From Streptomyces sp. NBC_00557 (GTDB lineage Bacteria; Actinomycetota; Actinomycetes; Streptomycetales; Streptomycetaceae): a DNA stretch of 64,000 nt. The notes under the pieces were generated by a model. It saw only the letters and a program-made list of their open reading frames with translations. It was not told the origin of the DNA and searched no databases. Position numbers and translations under genes: made by a program. Each line of letters starts with the position of its first letter. Position 1 is the first letter of the stretch. The stretch spans positions 1,736,001 to 1,800,000 of the forward strand of contig NZ_CP107796.1 of assembly GCF_036345995.1 (NCBI RefSeq). The letters are read 5' to 3'. Below, piece by piece: positions 38,220 to 46,351 of the stretch.

Positions 38220-38951
38220 ATGGCCCAGCACCGCAAGACGAAGCCCTACCGGCGCATAGTCGTCGCCGCCGTCGCCATCGGAGCCGTGGGCGTGCCGTCC
38301 GTCGCCCTGGCCTGCACCGACTGGCCGCACGGCGGCACGGACCGGCCCGACGCCGCCGCGACGACCACCCACCGGCCGCACCACCACGGCCACCGGCACC
38401 ATCACCACCGCAACGCCGCCCCCGCGTCCCCCGCTCAGCGGCCCACCGCGTCTCCCACCCAGCGGCCCACCGCTCACCCCAGCACCAGCACGAAGACCAC
38501 GGCCCCCGCGCCGCGGACCACCACGGCCGCCCCCAGCACTCCCAAGCCCACGCCCTCGGCCACGGCCACCGCGTCCTCGGCCACCGCGCGCGTCGTCCAG
38601 CTGGTCAACGCCGAGCGCGCCAAGGTCGGCTGCCACCCGCTGACCGTGAACGCGAAGCTGACCCAGGCCGCGCAGGCGCACAGCGCGGACATGGCGGCGC
38701 ACCGGAACATGTCGCACACCGGCTCCGACGGGTCCACTCCCGGCGACCGCATCACCCGGGCCGGCTACACCTGGAGCGCCTACGGCGAGAACGTCGCCTA
38801 CGGCTACGCCACCCCGGAACAGGTCATGACGGGCTGGATGAACAGTCCCGGCCACCGGGCGAACATCCTCAACTGCTCGTACAAGGAGATCGGCGTCGGC
38901 CTCGCCCAGCCGGGCAGCTACTGGACGCAGGACTTCGGCACGCCCCGGTGA
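38220..38951 (+). CDS. Secreted CAP/SCP-domain protein
   Basis: The 243-residue protein has a signal peptide ending near VALAC (about residue 32), a His-rich stretch (HRPHHHGHRHHHHR, about residues 51-64) that may bind metal, a Thr/Pro/Ala-rich linker with repeated RPTASPTQ-like units, and a C-terminal CAP domain (about 120-243): VVQLVNAERAKVGC, HSADMAAHRNMSHTGSDG, YGENVAYGY, GWMNSPGHRANIL and WTQDFG. Role unknown; CAP domains are found in many secreted proteins. It converges on the NIS gene with a 6-bp gap. Confidence 0.92.
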   Translation: MAQHRKTKPYRRIVVAAVAIGAVGVPSVALACTDWPHGGTDRPDAAATTTHRPHHHGHRHHHHRNAAPASPAQRPTASPTQRPTAHPSTSTKTTAPAPRTTTAAPSTPKPTPSATATASSATARVVQLVNAERAKVGCHPLTVNAKLTQAAQAHSADMAAHRNMSHTGSDGSTPGDRITRAGYTWSAYGENVAYGYATPEQVMTGWMNSPGHRANILNCSYKEIGVGLAQPGSYWTQDFGTPR

Positions 38952-38957
38952 CCTAGG

Positions 38958-40472
38958 TCAGCCGCCCGCCAGCGGGTTGGGCAGGGGCAGATAGCGGGCG
39001 TCCGCGCCGTCCGCTCCCGTCCAGCGCAGCAGCAGGTTGGTCTTGCCGGGCAGGGTGGGCGAGGCGAGCAGGGCGGGGATCTCGGGCAGGGCGTGCCGGG
39101 CCAGCTCCCGGCGCGCCGCGGGCCAGGGGTCGAATCCCGGATGGTGGTCGGCGAGGGCGGCGGCGATCTCGGCGAGGTGGTTGACGACCAGGCAGTACAC
39201 CAGCCGTTCCCAGCCCGCCGCCCGGGTCACGTCGGGCAGCGTCTTGGCGCCCTCGGCGTCCCGGAACAGCGCCTGCACGGGCGTGCCGGAGCCGTCCACG
39301 GCGACGAGGGTGTTCTGCAGATGGGCCTCGAGGACGACCCCGTGGTCGTCGAACGCCGTCAGGGCGGGCGGCACGACCTGGCCCAGATAGGCCTCCCACC
39401 AGGCCGCCGGGTCGGCCGCGGCGGCCAGCGGGCTGCCGTCGAAGCCCTCGGCGAGGGCGGCGGCGAGCAGGGGTGTGGCGCCGGGCAGCAGATGGCCGCG
39501 CAGGCCGTCCCTGACGAGGACGGCCAGTTCCTCGAAGGCGAAGGCGGCCGTGCGGTAGCCGCGGTCGCCGAGCCAGGCCGCGGGCGGCCCCAGTGCCGCG
39601 AAGGCGTGCCGGGCCGCCGCGTCCGTGCGGCGCAGTCTGCGCAGGTCGTGGCGCCACAGGCGGCGGATGTCGTTGGTGATGCGGACGTCCAGGCTGAACT
39701 TCAGGAACAGGTCGCGCCCCGGCTCGTACACCGTGCGGACCGCCGCCGTCGGCCAGGTGTTGAAGCCGGTGGCGCCGAGGCGGAGCAGGCGGCCGTCGGC
39801 GAAGGCCGGGGCGAGGTCGCGGCCGACCAGCTCCAGCTGCCAGGGGTGGGCCGGCAGCAGCCGGTAGCCGGGCGGGGCCGTGCCGAGCGCGTCCAGGGCG
39901 CGGGTGTCGCCCTCCTCGGCCACCTGGTCCTCGCGGACGCCGAGCAGCGTGAGCGGGAAACGGGCGTGCGCCTCGGGGGCGTACGGCAGCCAGGAGGCGA
40001 CCGGGCCGCCGCCGCGCGCCTTGGGCGCCGGGTGGTAGGGGTGGCCGGTGATCAGGGACTGCTCGGAGCGCAGGTAGGGGTCCGCGGGCGGGGTCGCCCG
40101 GGCCCGGGCGGCGAGCAGGGCGGCGACCGCGTCCCGGCTGTCGATCATCTCGGCGGGCAGGTCGCCGCCGGGCAGCCCGGTGTGCCGGCGCAGTTCCTCG
40201 GCGATCAGTTTGACCAGTTCGGTGTGGCCGACGCGGTGCCAGGTGCCGGCCGCGCGCACCTCGGGGTCGGCGGGGCGCCGGCCGCCGCGCACCCGCAGCA
40301 GCCGCCCGCTGGGCAGCCGGTGGACCCGGCGGTCACCGGGGCCGTCGAGCGGCACGGCCACCTCGCGCAGCAGGCAGTTGAGCAGGGGCGCGACCGCGTA
40401 GGCGTCGGCGCCGCCGCCGGCGGCTCCGGCCCGGGGTGCTCCGATGGGGGGTGAGGAGTCCACGCGATCCAT
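38958..40472 (-). CDS. NIS siderophore synthetase (IucA/IucC family)
   Basis: The 504-residue protein matches the IucA/IucC superfamily of ATP-dependent NRPS-independent siderophore synthetases: LITGHPYHPAPKARGG (about residue 140), LLPAHPWQLELV (about 206, the HPWQ motif), KFSLDVRITNDIRRLWR (about 258) and VVLEAHLQNTLVAV (about 390, catalytic region). It would join a carboxylate such as citrate or succinyl unit to an amine or alcohol. Its gene is divergent from a second synthetase 84 bp away. No monooxygenase, decarboxylase, acyltransferase or transporter for a siderophore is nearby. Confidence 0.92.
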   Translation of the reverse strand: MDRVDSSPPIGAPRAGAAGGGADAYAVAPLLNCLLREVAVPLDGPGDRRVHRLPSGRLLRVRGGRRPADPEVRAAGTWHRVGHTELVKLIAEELRRHTGLPGGDLPAEMIDSRDAVAALLAARARATPPADPYLRSEQSLITGHPYHPAPKARGGGPVASWLPYAPEAHARFPLTLLGVREDQVAEEGDTRALDALGTAPPGYRLLPAHPWQLELVGRDLAPAFADGRLLRLGATGFNTWPTAAVRTVYEPGRDLFLKFSLDVRITNDIRRLWRHDLRRLRRTDAAARHAFAALGPPAAWLGDRGYRTAAFAFEELAVLVRDGLRGHLLPGATPLLAAALAEGFDGSPLAAAADPAAWWEAYLGQVVPPALTAFDDHGVVLEAHLQNTLVAVDGSGTPVQALFRDAEGAKTLPDVTRAAGWERLVYCLVVNHLAEIAAALADHHPGFDPWPAARRELARHALPEIPALLASPTLPGKTNLLLRWTGADGADARYLPLPNPLAGG

Positions 40473-40556
40473 TCGTTTCGTCCGGGGTGGTCACGATCAG
40501 TATGTCTGTCGTCGCCGACAATCGTCCTGCGCGCCCGCGTACCCGAGGAGCCGACC

Positions 40557-42071
40557 GTGCACCGTCCCCCCACCGCCGAGGCCCGGGTGGCCGAGGAACT
40601 GGCCGCCGTCCGGCCCGCGCTGCTGCCCCGGTTCACCGCGGAGCTGCCCGGCGCGCGCGCCGCGGTGCTGACCCGGCTGTGGCGAGCGCTCGCCCATGAG
40701 CCGCTGCCGTGGATCACCGGCCGGGTGAGCGGGGCGCACAGCCTGGCGCTGCGGCTCGTCGACGGCCGCACGCTGTACGGCCCGCACGCGGACCCGTACG
40801 CCACGGGCGCGTACGTCACCGAAGTCCGCCTGGACCGGGCGCGCGAGGTGGATCCGGCCGCGCTGGTGACCGCCCTCGGCGTGCCGGACGGCGCCTGCTT
40901 CGCCGCCGAACTGGCCGACAGCGTGGCCTCGTTGGCGCTGTCACGGGCCGGCGCCGGTCAGCCGGAGACGTGGCCGGAGCATGACTGGGAGTGGGAGCAG
41001 CGGGTGACCGACGGGCATCCGTACCACCCGAACTGCCGGTCCCGGCCCGGTTTCTCGGTGGCGGACCAGCTGGCGTACGGCCCCGAGCACCGGCCGGTGG
41101 TGGAGCTGGGGACGGTGCCGGTGCCGGCGGACGGGTGCCTGGTGACCGGGGACTGGCCGGCGGAGCTGCGGGACGGCCGGCGGCTGCTGCTGCCGGTGCA
41201 CCCCTGGCAGGCCGAGCACGTGCTGAAGCGGTCGTACGACCCGTGGCGCCCGGCGCGTCCGCTGCTGTCCCTGCGCACCCTCGCGCTGCCCGACGGGCCG
41301 CATGTGAAGACCTCGCTGAGCGCCCGGCTGACGTCGTCCGTGCGGGACATCTCCCCGTACTCCGTCGAGGCCGCGGCCCCCCTGTCGGCGCTCGGCGAAG
41401 AGCTGGCCGCCCGCACCGGCGGCCTGCTGCACGTCACCCGCACGCTCGGCGCGGTCTCGGCCGGCTCCCCCGATCTCGCCGCGCTGCTGCGGGAGTCGCC
41501 CGAGGTGTACGCGGCGCCGGGGGAACGCGTGCTGCCGGTGGCCGCGCTGGCCACCACCGCCCTGCCCGAGTCCCCGGGCTGGTTGTCCGCGTTCGCCCGG
41601 CTGGCGCTGACGGTGGGGCTGCGCCTGCTCGACCTCGGGGTGGCCCTGGAGGCGCATGGCCAGAACCTGCTGGTGGTCCTGTCCGCCGACGGCGCCCCGC
41701 TGCGGCTGGTCTACCGCGACCTCGCCGACATCCGGATCAGTCCGGTCCGGCTGGCCCGGCACGGCATCGCGCCGCCCGCGCTCACCGGCCGCCTGGTCAC
41801 CGACGACGAAACGGCCCTGCGCCGCAAGCTGTTCGGCTCCCTGGTGGCGGGCGCCCTGGCAGGTACGGCGGGTTCGGGCCCGGCGCTGGGAGCGGCGCTG
41901 GCGGCCGCCGTACCGGACCTGCCGGACACTCCGGACCTGCGCGCACTGCTTCGAGGGCCGCTGCCCGCGAAGGCGCTGACGCTGATGCGGCTGTCCCCGC
42001 GGACCCCCGGCGACCAGTGGACGTCGCTGCCGAACCCGCTCGTTTTGGAGCCATGCCGGTCCGGTCAATAA
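40557..42071 (+). CDS. NIS siderophore synthetase (IucA/IucC family), second copy
   Basis: Also 504 residues and of the same family, but clearly diverged: VTDGHPYHPNCRSRPGFS (about residue 150), LLPVHPWQAEHVL (about 215), KTSLSARLTSSVRDIS (about 255), GVALEAHGQNLLVVL (about 360) and LVYRDLADIRI. GTG start follows GAGGAG. The pair probably carries out two successive condensations on one product. I found no TTAGGTTAGGCTAACCTAA-type iron box in the 84-bp divergent promoter, so iron control is not evident. Confidence 0.92.
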   Translation: MHRPPTAEARVAEELAAVRPALLPRFTAELPGARAAVLTRLWRALAHEPLPWITGRVSGAHSLALRLVDGRTLYGPHADPYATGAYVTEVRLDRAREVDPAALVTALGVPDGACFAAELADSVASLALSRAGAGQPETWPEHDWEWEQRVTDGHPYHPNCRSRPGFSVADQLAYGPEHRPVVELGTVPVPADGCLVTGDWPAELRDGRRLLLPVHPWQAEHVLKRSYDPWRPARPLLSLRTLALPDGPHVKTSLSARLTSSVRDISPYSVEAAAPLSALGEELAARTGGLLHVTRTLGAVSAGSPDLAALLRESPEVYAAPGERVLPVAALATTALPESPGWLSAFARLALTVGLRLLDLGVALEAHGQNLLVVLSADGAPLRLVYRDLADIRISPVRLARHGIAPPALTGRLVTDDETALRRKLFGSLVAGALAGTAGSGPALGAALAAAVPDLPDTPDLRALLRGPLPAKALTLMRLSPRTPGDQWTSLPNPLVLEPCRSGQ

Positions 42072-42080
42072 GATCCGGCG

Positions 42081-43343
42081 ATGATCACAAGACAACGGCT
42101 GGCGGCGGGCGTCTGTGCTCTGCTCGCCGCCCTGGCGGCCGGGATCGCGTTTCCCGGCGGGGCCGTCGCCGACGAGACGCGGGCGGCCGCCCCGAAGGTC
42201 GAACTCGTGCTGGACGTCAGCGGTTCGATGAGGACGCGGGACATCGACGGCGACTCGCGGATGGCCGCCGCCAAGCAGGCGTTCGACGAGGTGCTGGACG
42301 CCACCCCGCAGGAGGTCCGGCTCGGCATCCGCACCCTGGGCGCCCAATACCGCGGCAACGACCGCAAGGAGGGCTGCAAGGACACCGCGCAGCTGTACCC
42401 GGTCGGCCCGCTCGACCGCACCGAGGCGAAGACGGCGGTGGCCACGCTGCAGCCCACCGGCTGGACGCCGATCGGGCCCGCCCTGCTGAAGGCGGCGGAC
42501 GACCTCAGCGGCGGTGACGGCACCCGCCGCATCGTCCTGATCAGCGACGGCGAGGACACCTGCCAGCCGCTCGACCCGTGCGAGGTGGCCCGCGAGATAG
42601 CCGCCAAGGGCATCGGCCTGACCATCGACACCCTCGGCCTGGTGCCGGACGCCAAGACCCGCGACCAGCTCAGCTGCATCGCGGACGCGACCGGCGGCAC
42701 CTACACCGACGTACGGCACAAGGAGCAACTGTCCGGCCGGGTCGGTCAGTTGGTGGACCGGGCGGCCGATCCGGTGGTGACGCCGGTGGCCACGCAGGGC
42801 GCCGCGCAGTGCGCGACGGCGCCGACGCTGAAGTCCGGGCTCTACACGGACCGCGAGGAGTTCGGGCAGCAGCGCTGGTACAAGGTCGACGTCGACCCCG
42901 GCAAGGAGCTGCGCGCCTCGGTGAGCGTGGCCGACGACCGCGCGGTGAACCCCGACTACGGGGTGCTGCTGCGGGCGGTGACCGTGCACGGCCGGGAGAT
43001 CGTGCGCGGTGAGGCCGCCGGCACGGGCCGGACGGACGCCGTCTCGACGGGACTTCGCTACCCGAAGCCCGCGAGCGACGACGACACGGCGACGCCGGAG
43101 ACGGTGTGCCTGGAGGTCACCCACTCCTTCTCGGCAGCACCGGGTGTGAAGAGCACGCCGGGCCTGCCGCTGGAGCTGACGGTCGACGTCGTGGACGGGC
43201 CGTCCGGCCACCACGACGTGGCCTCCTTCGGCCTCGGACGAGGCTGGTGGCTGCTGGGGGCGCTGGTGCTGGCAGGCTTCCTCGCGGGTCTGCTGTGGGG
43301 CTGGCTGTCGCGCTGGCGGGTCGCGGTCTGGAGGACGAACTGA
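42081..43343 (+). CDS. Secreted/membrane von Willebrand factor A protein
   Basis: The 420-residue protein has a signal peptide (cleavage near AVADE, about residue 31), a VWA domain with the MIDAS motif LVLDVSGSMRT (about residue 42) and VLISDGEDTC (about 155), a second beta-rich region (SGLYTDREEFGQQRWYKV) and a C-terminal helix LLGALVLAGFLAGLLWGWL (about 390-408) leaving a short basic tail inside. It is thus anchored with its domains outside. The stop overlaps the next start (TGATG), making a coupled pair. Ligand unknown. Confidence 0.9.
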   Translation: MITRQRLAAGVCALLAALAAGIAFPGGAVADETRAAAPKVELVLDVSGSMRTRDIDGDSRMAAAKQAFDEVLDATPQEVRLGIRTLGAQYRGNDRKEGCKDTAQLYPVGPLDRTEAKTAVATLQPTGWTPIGPALLKAADDLSGGDGTRRIVLISDGEDTCQPLDPCEVAREIAAKGIGLTIDTLGLVPDAKTRDQLSCIADATGGTYTDVRHKEQLSGRVGQLVDRAADPVVTPVATQGAAQCATAPTLKSGLYTDREEFGQQRWYKVDVDPGKELRASVSVADDRAVNPDYGVLLRAVTVHGREIVRGEAAGTGRTDAVSTGLRYPKPASDDDTATPETVCLEVTHSFSAAPGVKSTPGLPLELTVDVVDGPSGHHDVASFGLGRGWWLLGALVLAGFLAGLLWGWLSRWRVAVWRTN

Positions 43344-44146
43344 TGCGGATCACACGGCTGTTGGGTGCCGCGCTGCTGGCACTGGGGCTCGCGGCCGGAC
43401 CGGCCGCGGCCGACTCCCCGAGCCCGTCGCCGAGCGCCTCCGGCGACGGCGGCGCGCCCACCCAGGCGGGCACCTCCTTCCGCACGGCGACGGAGATCCG
43501 GCAGGGGCAGCAGGCCACGGCGTCCGGGTCCACCGGCGACTACCTCTACTGGTCGTTCCCGGCGGACACCGGCCAGCGCCCCACCGTGAGGGCGACGGTG
43601 AAACTGCCCGCCGCGCACGGGGCCGAGACCTGGCAGATCGACGTGTACGACGGGCTCCGGCGCCGCCAGGCCTGCCAGTACGGGGCGGCGAGCCGGACGG
43701 CCGGGCCGGAGGCGTCCTCCGTGGACCTGGCCTGCGTGCTGCGGACCGTGCGCGGCTGGTCGGAGCCGTGGGCCAACGACCCGCTGCCGGGCACGTACTA
43801 CATCCGGCTGACCGTGGTGGACCTCGGCGCCGCCGACCTCGGCAAGCCGGTGAGCGCCGACGTCCGCGCCGACTCCGAGGACATCGGGGGCGCGGCGGCG
43901 GTGGACGGCTCACTGGGCAAGCCGCTGGTCCCCGGCATCGCGGCCAAGTCCCAGGAGAGTGGGGACGGTTCCAGGACGGCCGTGCTGTCGAGCTTCGGCT
44001 CCGACGACGGCTGGTCCTCCGGCTGGTGGAGCGACCGGTGGGTGTGGACCGCGATCGGCGGCGTCCTCGCGGCTCTCGCCGGTATCGGCGGGTACGCGCT
44101 GACGCGGGGATCCGGGCGGCCGTCCCGGATACCGCCGGACGCGTGA
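43343..44146 (+). CDS. Exported membrane-anchored partner of VWA protein
   Basis: The 267-residue protein has a signal peptide (cleavage near AAADS, about residue 24), a Ser/Pro-rich stretch, a beta-sandwich-like region (ATEIRQGQQATASGSTGDYL, VRATVKLPA, WQIDVYDGLRRR) and a C-terminal transmembrane helix (WTAIGGVLAALAGIGGYAL). The same beta-rich part resembles that of the preceding VWA protein. No family recognised. The coupled start and matching topology suggest a complex with its neighbour. Confidence 0.75.
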   Translation: MRITRLLGAALLALGLAAGPAAADSPSPSPSASGDGGAPTQAGTSFRTATEIRQGQQATASGSTGDYLYWSFPADTGQRPTVRATVKLPAAHGAETWQIDVYDGLRRRQACQYGAASRTAGPEASSVDLACVLRTVRGWSEPWANDPLPGTYYIRLTVVDLGAADLGKPVSADVRADSEDIGGAAAVDGSLGKPLVPGIAAKSQESGDGSRTAVLSSFGSDDGWSSGWWSDRWVWTAIGGVLAALAGIGGYALTRGSGRPSRIPPDA

Positions 44147-44153
44147 CACGCCT

Positions 44154-44182
44154 GAAGGCCCGCCCCCTCGGGGCGGGCCTTC
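44154..44182. terminator. Intrinsic terminator after VWA pair
   Basis: 13-bp perfect stem (44154-44166 with 44170-44182), 3-nt loop, directly past the stop codon. Confidence 0.85.
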
Positions 44183-44183
44183 T

Positions 44184-44250
44184 GCTTGCGGGGCCTGATT
44201 GCTTACGGGGCCCTGCGCTTGCTTACGAGGCCTTCCGCATGCGGGGCCTT
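44184..44250. repeat. Degenerate short tandem repeats
   Basis: About four imperfect units of 14-20 bp around the core GCTTRCGGGGCCTT (starts near 44184, 44200, 44217 and 44236) between the terminator and the regulator stop. Likely decayed terminator or slipped-strand sequence. Confidence 0.4.
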
Positions 44251-44259
44251 CGGCGGGCG

Positions 44260-44886
44260 TCAGGCCTCGCGCAGCGCCTTGGCCAGGGCGCCGTCCCCGG
44301 TCACCGTCACCCGGCCGTCCCGCACCGCGTCGGTCAGGCCCACCTCACCCCGGGCCACCGCCTCGCACGTCGCCGCGTCCATCGCCAGCCGGGCGTCGGG
44401 CTCGGCCGGCGCGGGCCCGTCGCCGTACACCGGGCCCTCCTCGGCGCCGACGCGCAGGTGGAAGTCCCCCTCCTCCAGCCGGACTTCGACCAGTCCCTCG
44501 CCCTCCAGTCCCCGCAGCAGCGGCAGGGCGAACCAGTGTGCGCGGACCGCGTCCGTCGGGCGGCGCCGTCCCAGCTCGGCCTCGCCCCACCGGCCGAGGG
44601 CCTGGAGCACCGGCAGCAACGCGCGTCCTCTGCCCGTGAGTTCGTACACGTAGGCCGCGCCGGGCGGGGGCAGCCGGCGGCGGGTGGCGAGGCCGTCGCG
44701 CTCCATGTCCTTCAGCCGGGAGGCGAGTACGTCCGTGCTCACGCCGGGCAGGTCCGCGTGCAGGTCCGTGTAGCGGCGGGGGCCGGCCAGCAACTCCCGG
44801 ACGATCAGCAGGGTCCAGCGGTCGCCGACGAGGTCGAGGGCGCGGGCGGCGGAGCAGTACTGGTCGTAGCTTCGGCGAGGTGACAT
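44260..44886 (-). CDS. HxlR-type winged-helix regulator with C-terminal sterol-carrier-like domain
   Basis: The 208-residue regulator has an HxlR winged helix (about residues 8-100; CSAARALDLVGDRWTLLIVR, VSTDVLASRLKDMERDGL) and a C-terminal domain (about 110-208) with EEGDFHLRVGAEEGPV and GDGALAKAL that resembles the SCP2-like domain often fused to this subgroup. It is divergent from an aminotransferase gene; the 81-bp gap has two TTGG-N5-CCAA palindromes that are its probable binding sites. The signal it senses is not known. Confidence 0.88.
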   Translation of the reverse strand: MSPRRSYDQYCSAARALDLVGDRWTLLIVRELLAGPRRYTDLHADLPGVSTDVLASRLKDMERDGLATRRRLPPPGAAYVYELTGRGRALLPVLQALGRWGEAELGRRRPTDAVRAHWFALPLLRGLEGEGLVEVRLEEGDFHLRVGAEEGPVYGDGPAPAEPDARLAMDAATCEAVARGEVGLTDAVRDGRVTVTGDGALAKALREA

Positions 44887-44908
44887 GCGACGCAGTCTAG
44901 ACAACACG

Positions 44909-44921
44909 TTGGACTTTCCAA
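44909..44921. promoter_or_regulatory. Operator half 1, TTGGA-N3-TCCAA
   Basis: Perfect inverted repeat between the HxlR-type gene and the aminotransferase. Its centre is 21 bp (two helical turns) from that of the next palindrome. Confidence 0.6.
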
Positions 44922-44928
44922 GCGCCCA

Positions 44929-44943
44929 CTTGGTAAAACCAAG
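44929..44943. promoter_or_regulatory. Operator half 2, CTTGGT-N3-ACCAAG
   Basis: Perfect 15-nt inverted repeat, sharing the TTGG-N5-CCAA skeleton with the site at 44909. It lies 24 bp ahead of the aminotransferase ATG. Confidence 0.6.
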
Positions 44944-44967
44944 CAACACGAGTTTCCGGAGGGGCGC

Positions 44968-46176
44968 ATGGAGTTCCGGCAGTCGAACAAGCTCAGCGAG
45001 GTCTGTTACGAGATCCGCGGCCCGGTGATCGAGCACGCCAACGCGCTGGAGGAGGCGGGTCACAGCGTGCTGCGCCTGAACACCGGCAACCCCGCGGCCT
45101 TCGGGTTCGAGGCGCCGGAGGAGATCCTCCAGGACATGATCCGGATGCTGCCCCAGGCGCACGGCTACACCGACTCGCGCGGCATCCTCTCGGCCCGCCG
45201 GGCGGTCGCCCAGCGCTACCAGACCCTGGGCCTGGACGTCGGCGTGGACGACGTCTACCTCGGCAACGGCGTCTCGGAGCTGGTCTCCATGGCTGTCACC
45301 GCCCTGGTCGAGGACGGCGACGAAATCCTGGTCCCCGCCCCGGACTTCCCGCTGTGGACGGCGGCCACCACCCTCGCCGGCGGCAAGGCCGTCCACTACC
45401 TGTGCGACGAACAGGCCGACTGGAACCCCGACCTGGCCGACATGGCGTCGAAGATCACGGACCGGACGAAGGCCGTGGTCATCATCAACCCGAACAACCC
45501 GACGGGCGCCGTCTACCCGAAGGAGGTCGTCGAGGGCATCCTCGATCTGGCCCGCCGGCACGGCCTGATGGTGTTCGCCGACGAGATCTACGACCAGATC
45601 CTCTACGACGACGCCGTGCACCACTCGGCCGCCGCCCTCGCCCCCGACCTGGTCGTGCTCACCTTCTGCGGCCTGTCGAAGACCTACCGGGTGGCGGGCT
45701 TCCGCTCCGGCTGGCTGGTGGTGACCGGCCCCAGGCAGCACGCGAAGGACTACCTGGAGGGCCTGACCATGCTGGCCTCCATGCGCCTGTGCGCCAACGC
45801 GCCCGCCCAGTACGCCATCCAGGCCGCGCTCGGCGGCCGCCAGTCCATCCGCGAACTCACCCTGCCCGGCGGCCGGTTGCACGAGCAGCGGAACGTGGCC
45901 TGGGAGAAGCTGAACGAGATCCCCGGGGTGTCCTGCGTGAAGCCCAAGGGCGCGCTGTACGCGTTCCCGCGCCTGGACCCCAAGGTGCACAGAATCCACG
46001 ACGACGAGAAGTTCGTGCTGGACCTCCTGCTCCGCGAGAAGATCCAGGTGGTCCAGGGCACCGGCTTCAACTGGCCCTTCCCCGACCACTTCCGCATCCT
46101 CACCCTCCCGCACGCGGAGGACCTGGAAGCGGCGATCGGCCGCATCGGGCGGTTCCTCGGCGGATACCGGCAGTGA
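44968..46176 (+). CDS. PLP-dependent aminotransferase, AlaA-like
   Basis: The 402-residue class I/II aminotransferase has LRLNTGNPAAFGFEAPEEI, HGYTDSRGI, IINPNNPTGAVY (about residue 172), VFADEIYDQILYD (about 203) and the PLP lysine in GLSKTYRVAGFRSGW (about 238). The sequence resembles bacterial AlaA enzymes that make alanine from pyruvate and glutamate. The ATG follows GGAGGGG. Divergent from, and probably controlled by, the HxlR-type gene. Confidence 0.92.
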   Translation: MEFRQSNKLSEVCYEIRGPVIEHANALEEAGHSVLRLNTGNPAAFGFEAPEEILQDMIRMLPQAHGYTDSRGILSARRAVAQRYQTLGLDVGVDDVYLGNGVSELVSMAVTALVEDGDEILVPAPDFPLWTAATTLAGGKAVHYLCDEQADWNPDLADMASKITDRTKAVVIINPNNPTGAVYPKEVVEGILDLARRHGLMVFADEIYDQILYDDAVHHSAAALAPDLVVLTFCGLSKTYRVAGFRSGWLVVTGPRQHAKDYLEGLTMLASMRLCANAPAQYAIQAALGGRQSIRELTLPGGRLHEQRNVAWEKLNEIPGVSCVKPKGALYAFPRLDPKVHRIHDDEKFVLDLLLREKIQVVQGTGFNWPFPDHFRILTLPHAEDLEAAIGRIGRFLGGYRQ

Positions 46177-46351
46177 CGTCCGGCCGCGGACGGCTTCGCA
46201 CCAGAGGGTCGTGGTGCGCGGGTCCCGGCATGCCGAGAGGCCGAGCCGGAGCGAGAAGCCGCGCGTCCCGGACGCCCCGGCGGCATTGGCCGCTCCGGTG
46301 ACGTCTGTGCGAAGATCGCGCCCCATGATCGGGAACGGACCAGGGGGAACG

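Noticed and set aside
38348..38530. Repetitive sequence in the CAP gene suggestive of a repeat array
   Set aside because: It encodes a His-rich stretch and a Thr/Pro linker; unit length is irregular, so it is low-complexity protein rather than CRISPR or tandem DNA repeat.
39127..39140. GGTCGAATCCC resembling a tRNA T-loop
   Set aside because: No acceptor stem, anticodon arm or D-arm surrounds it; it is inside the NIS synthetase gene.
40473..40556. Expected iron box between the divergent NIS genes
   Set aside because: No sequence close to TTAGGTTAGGCTAACCTAA is present; short inverted pieces around TGTCGTCGCCGACA are too weak to call.
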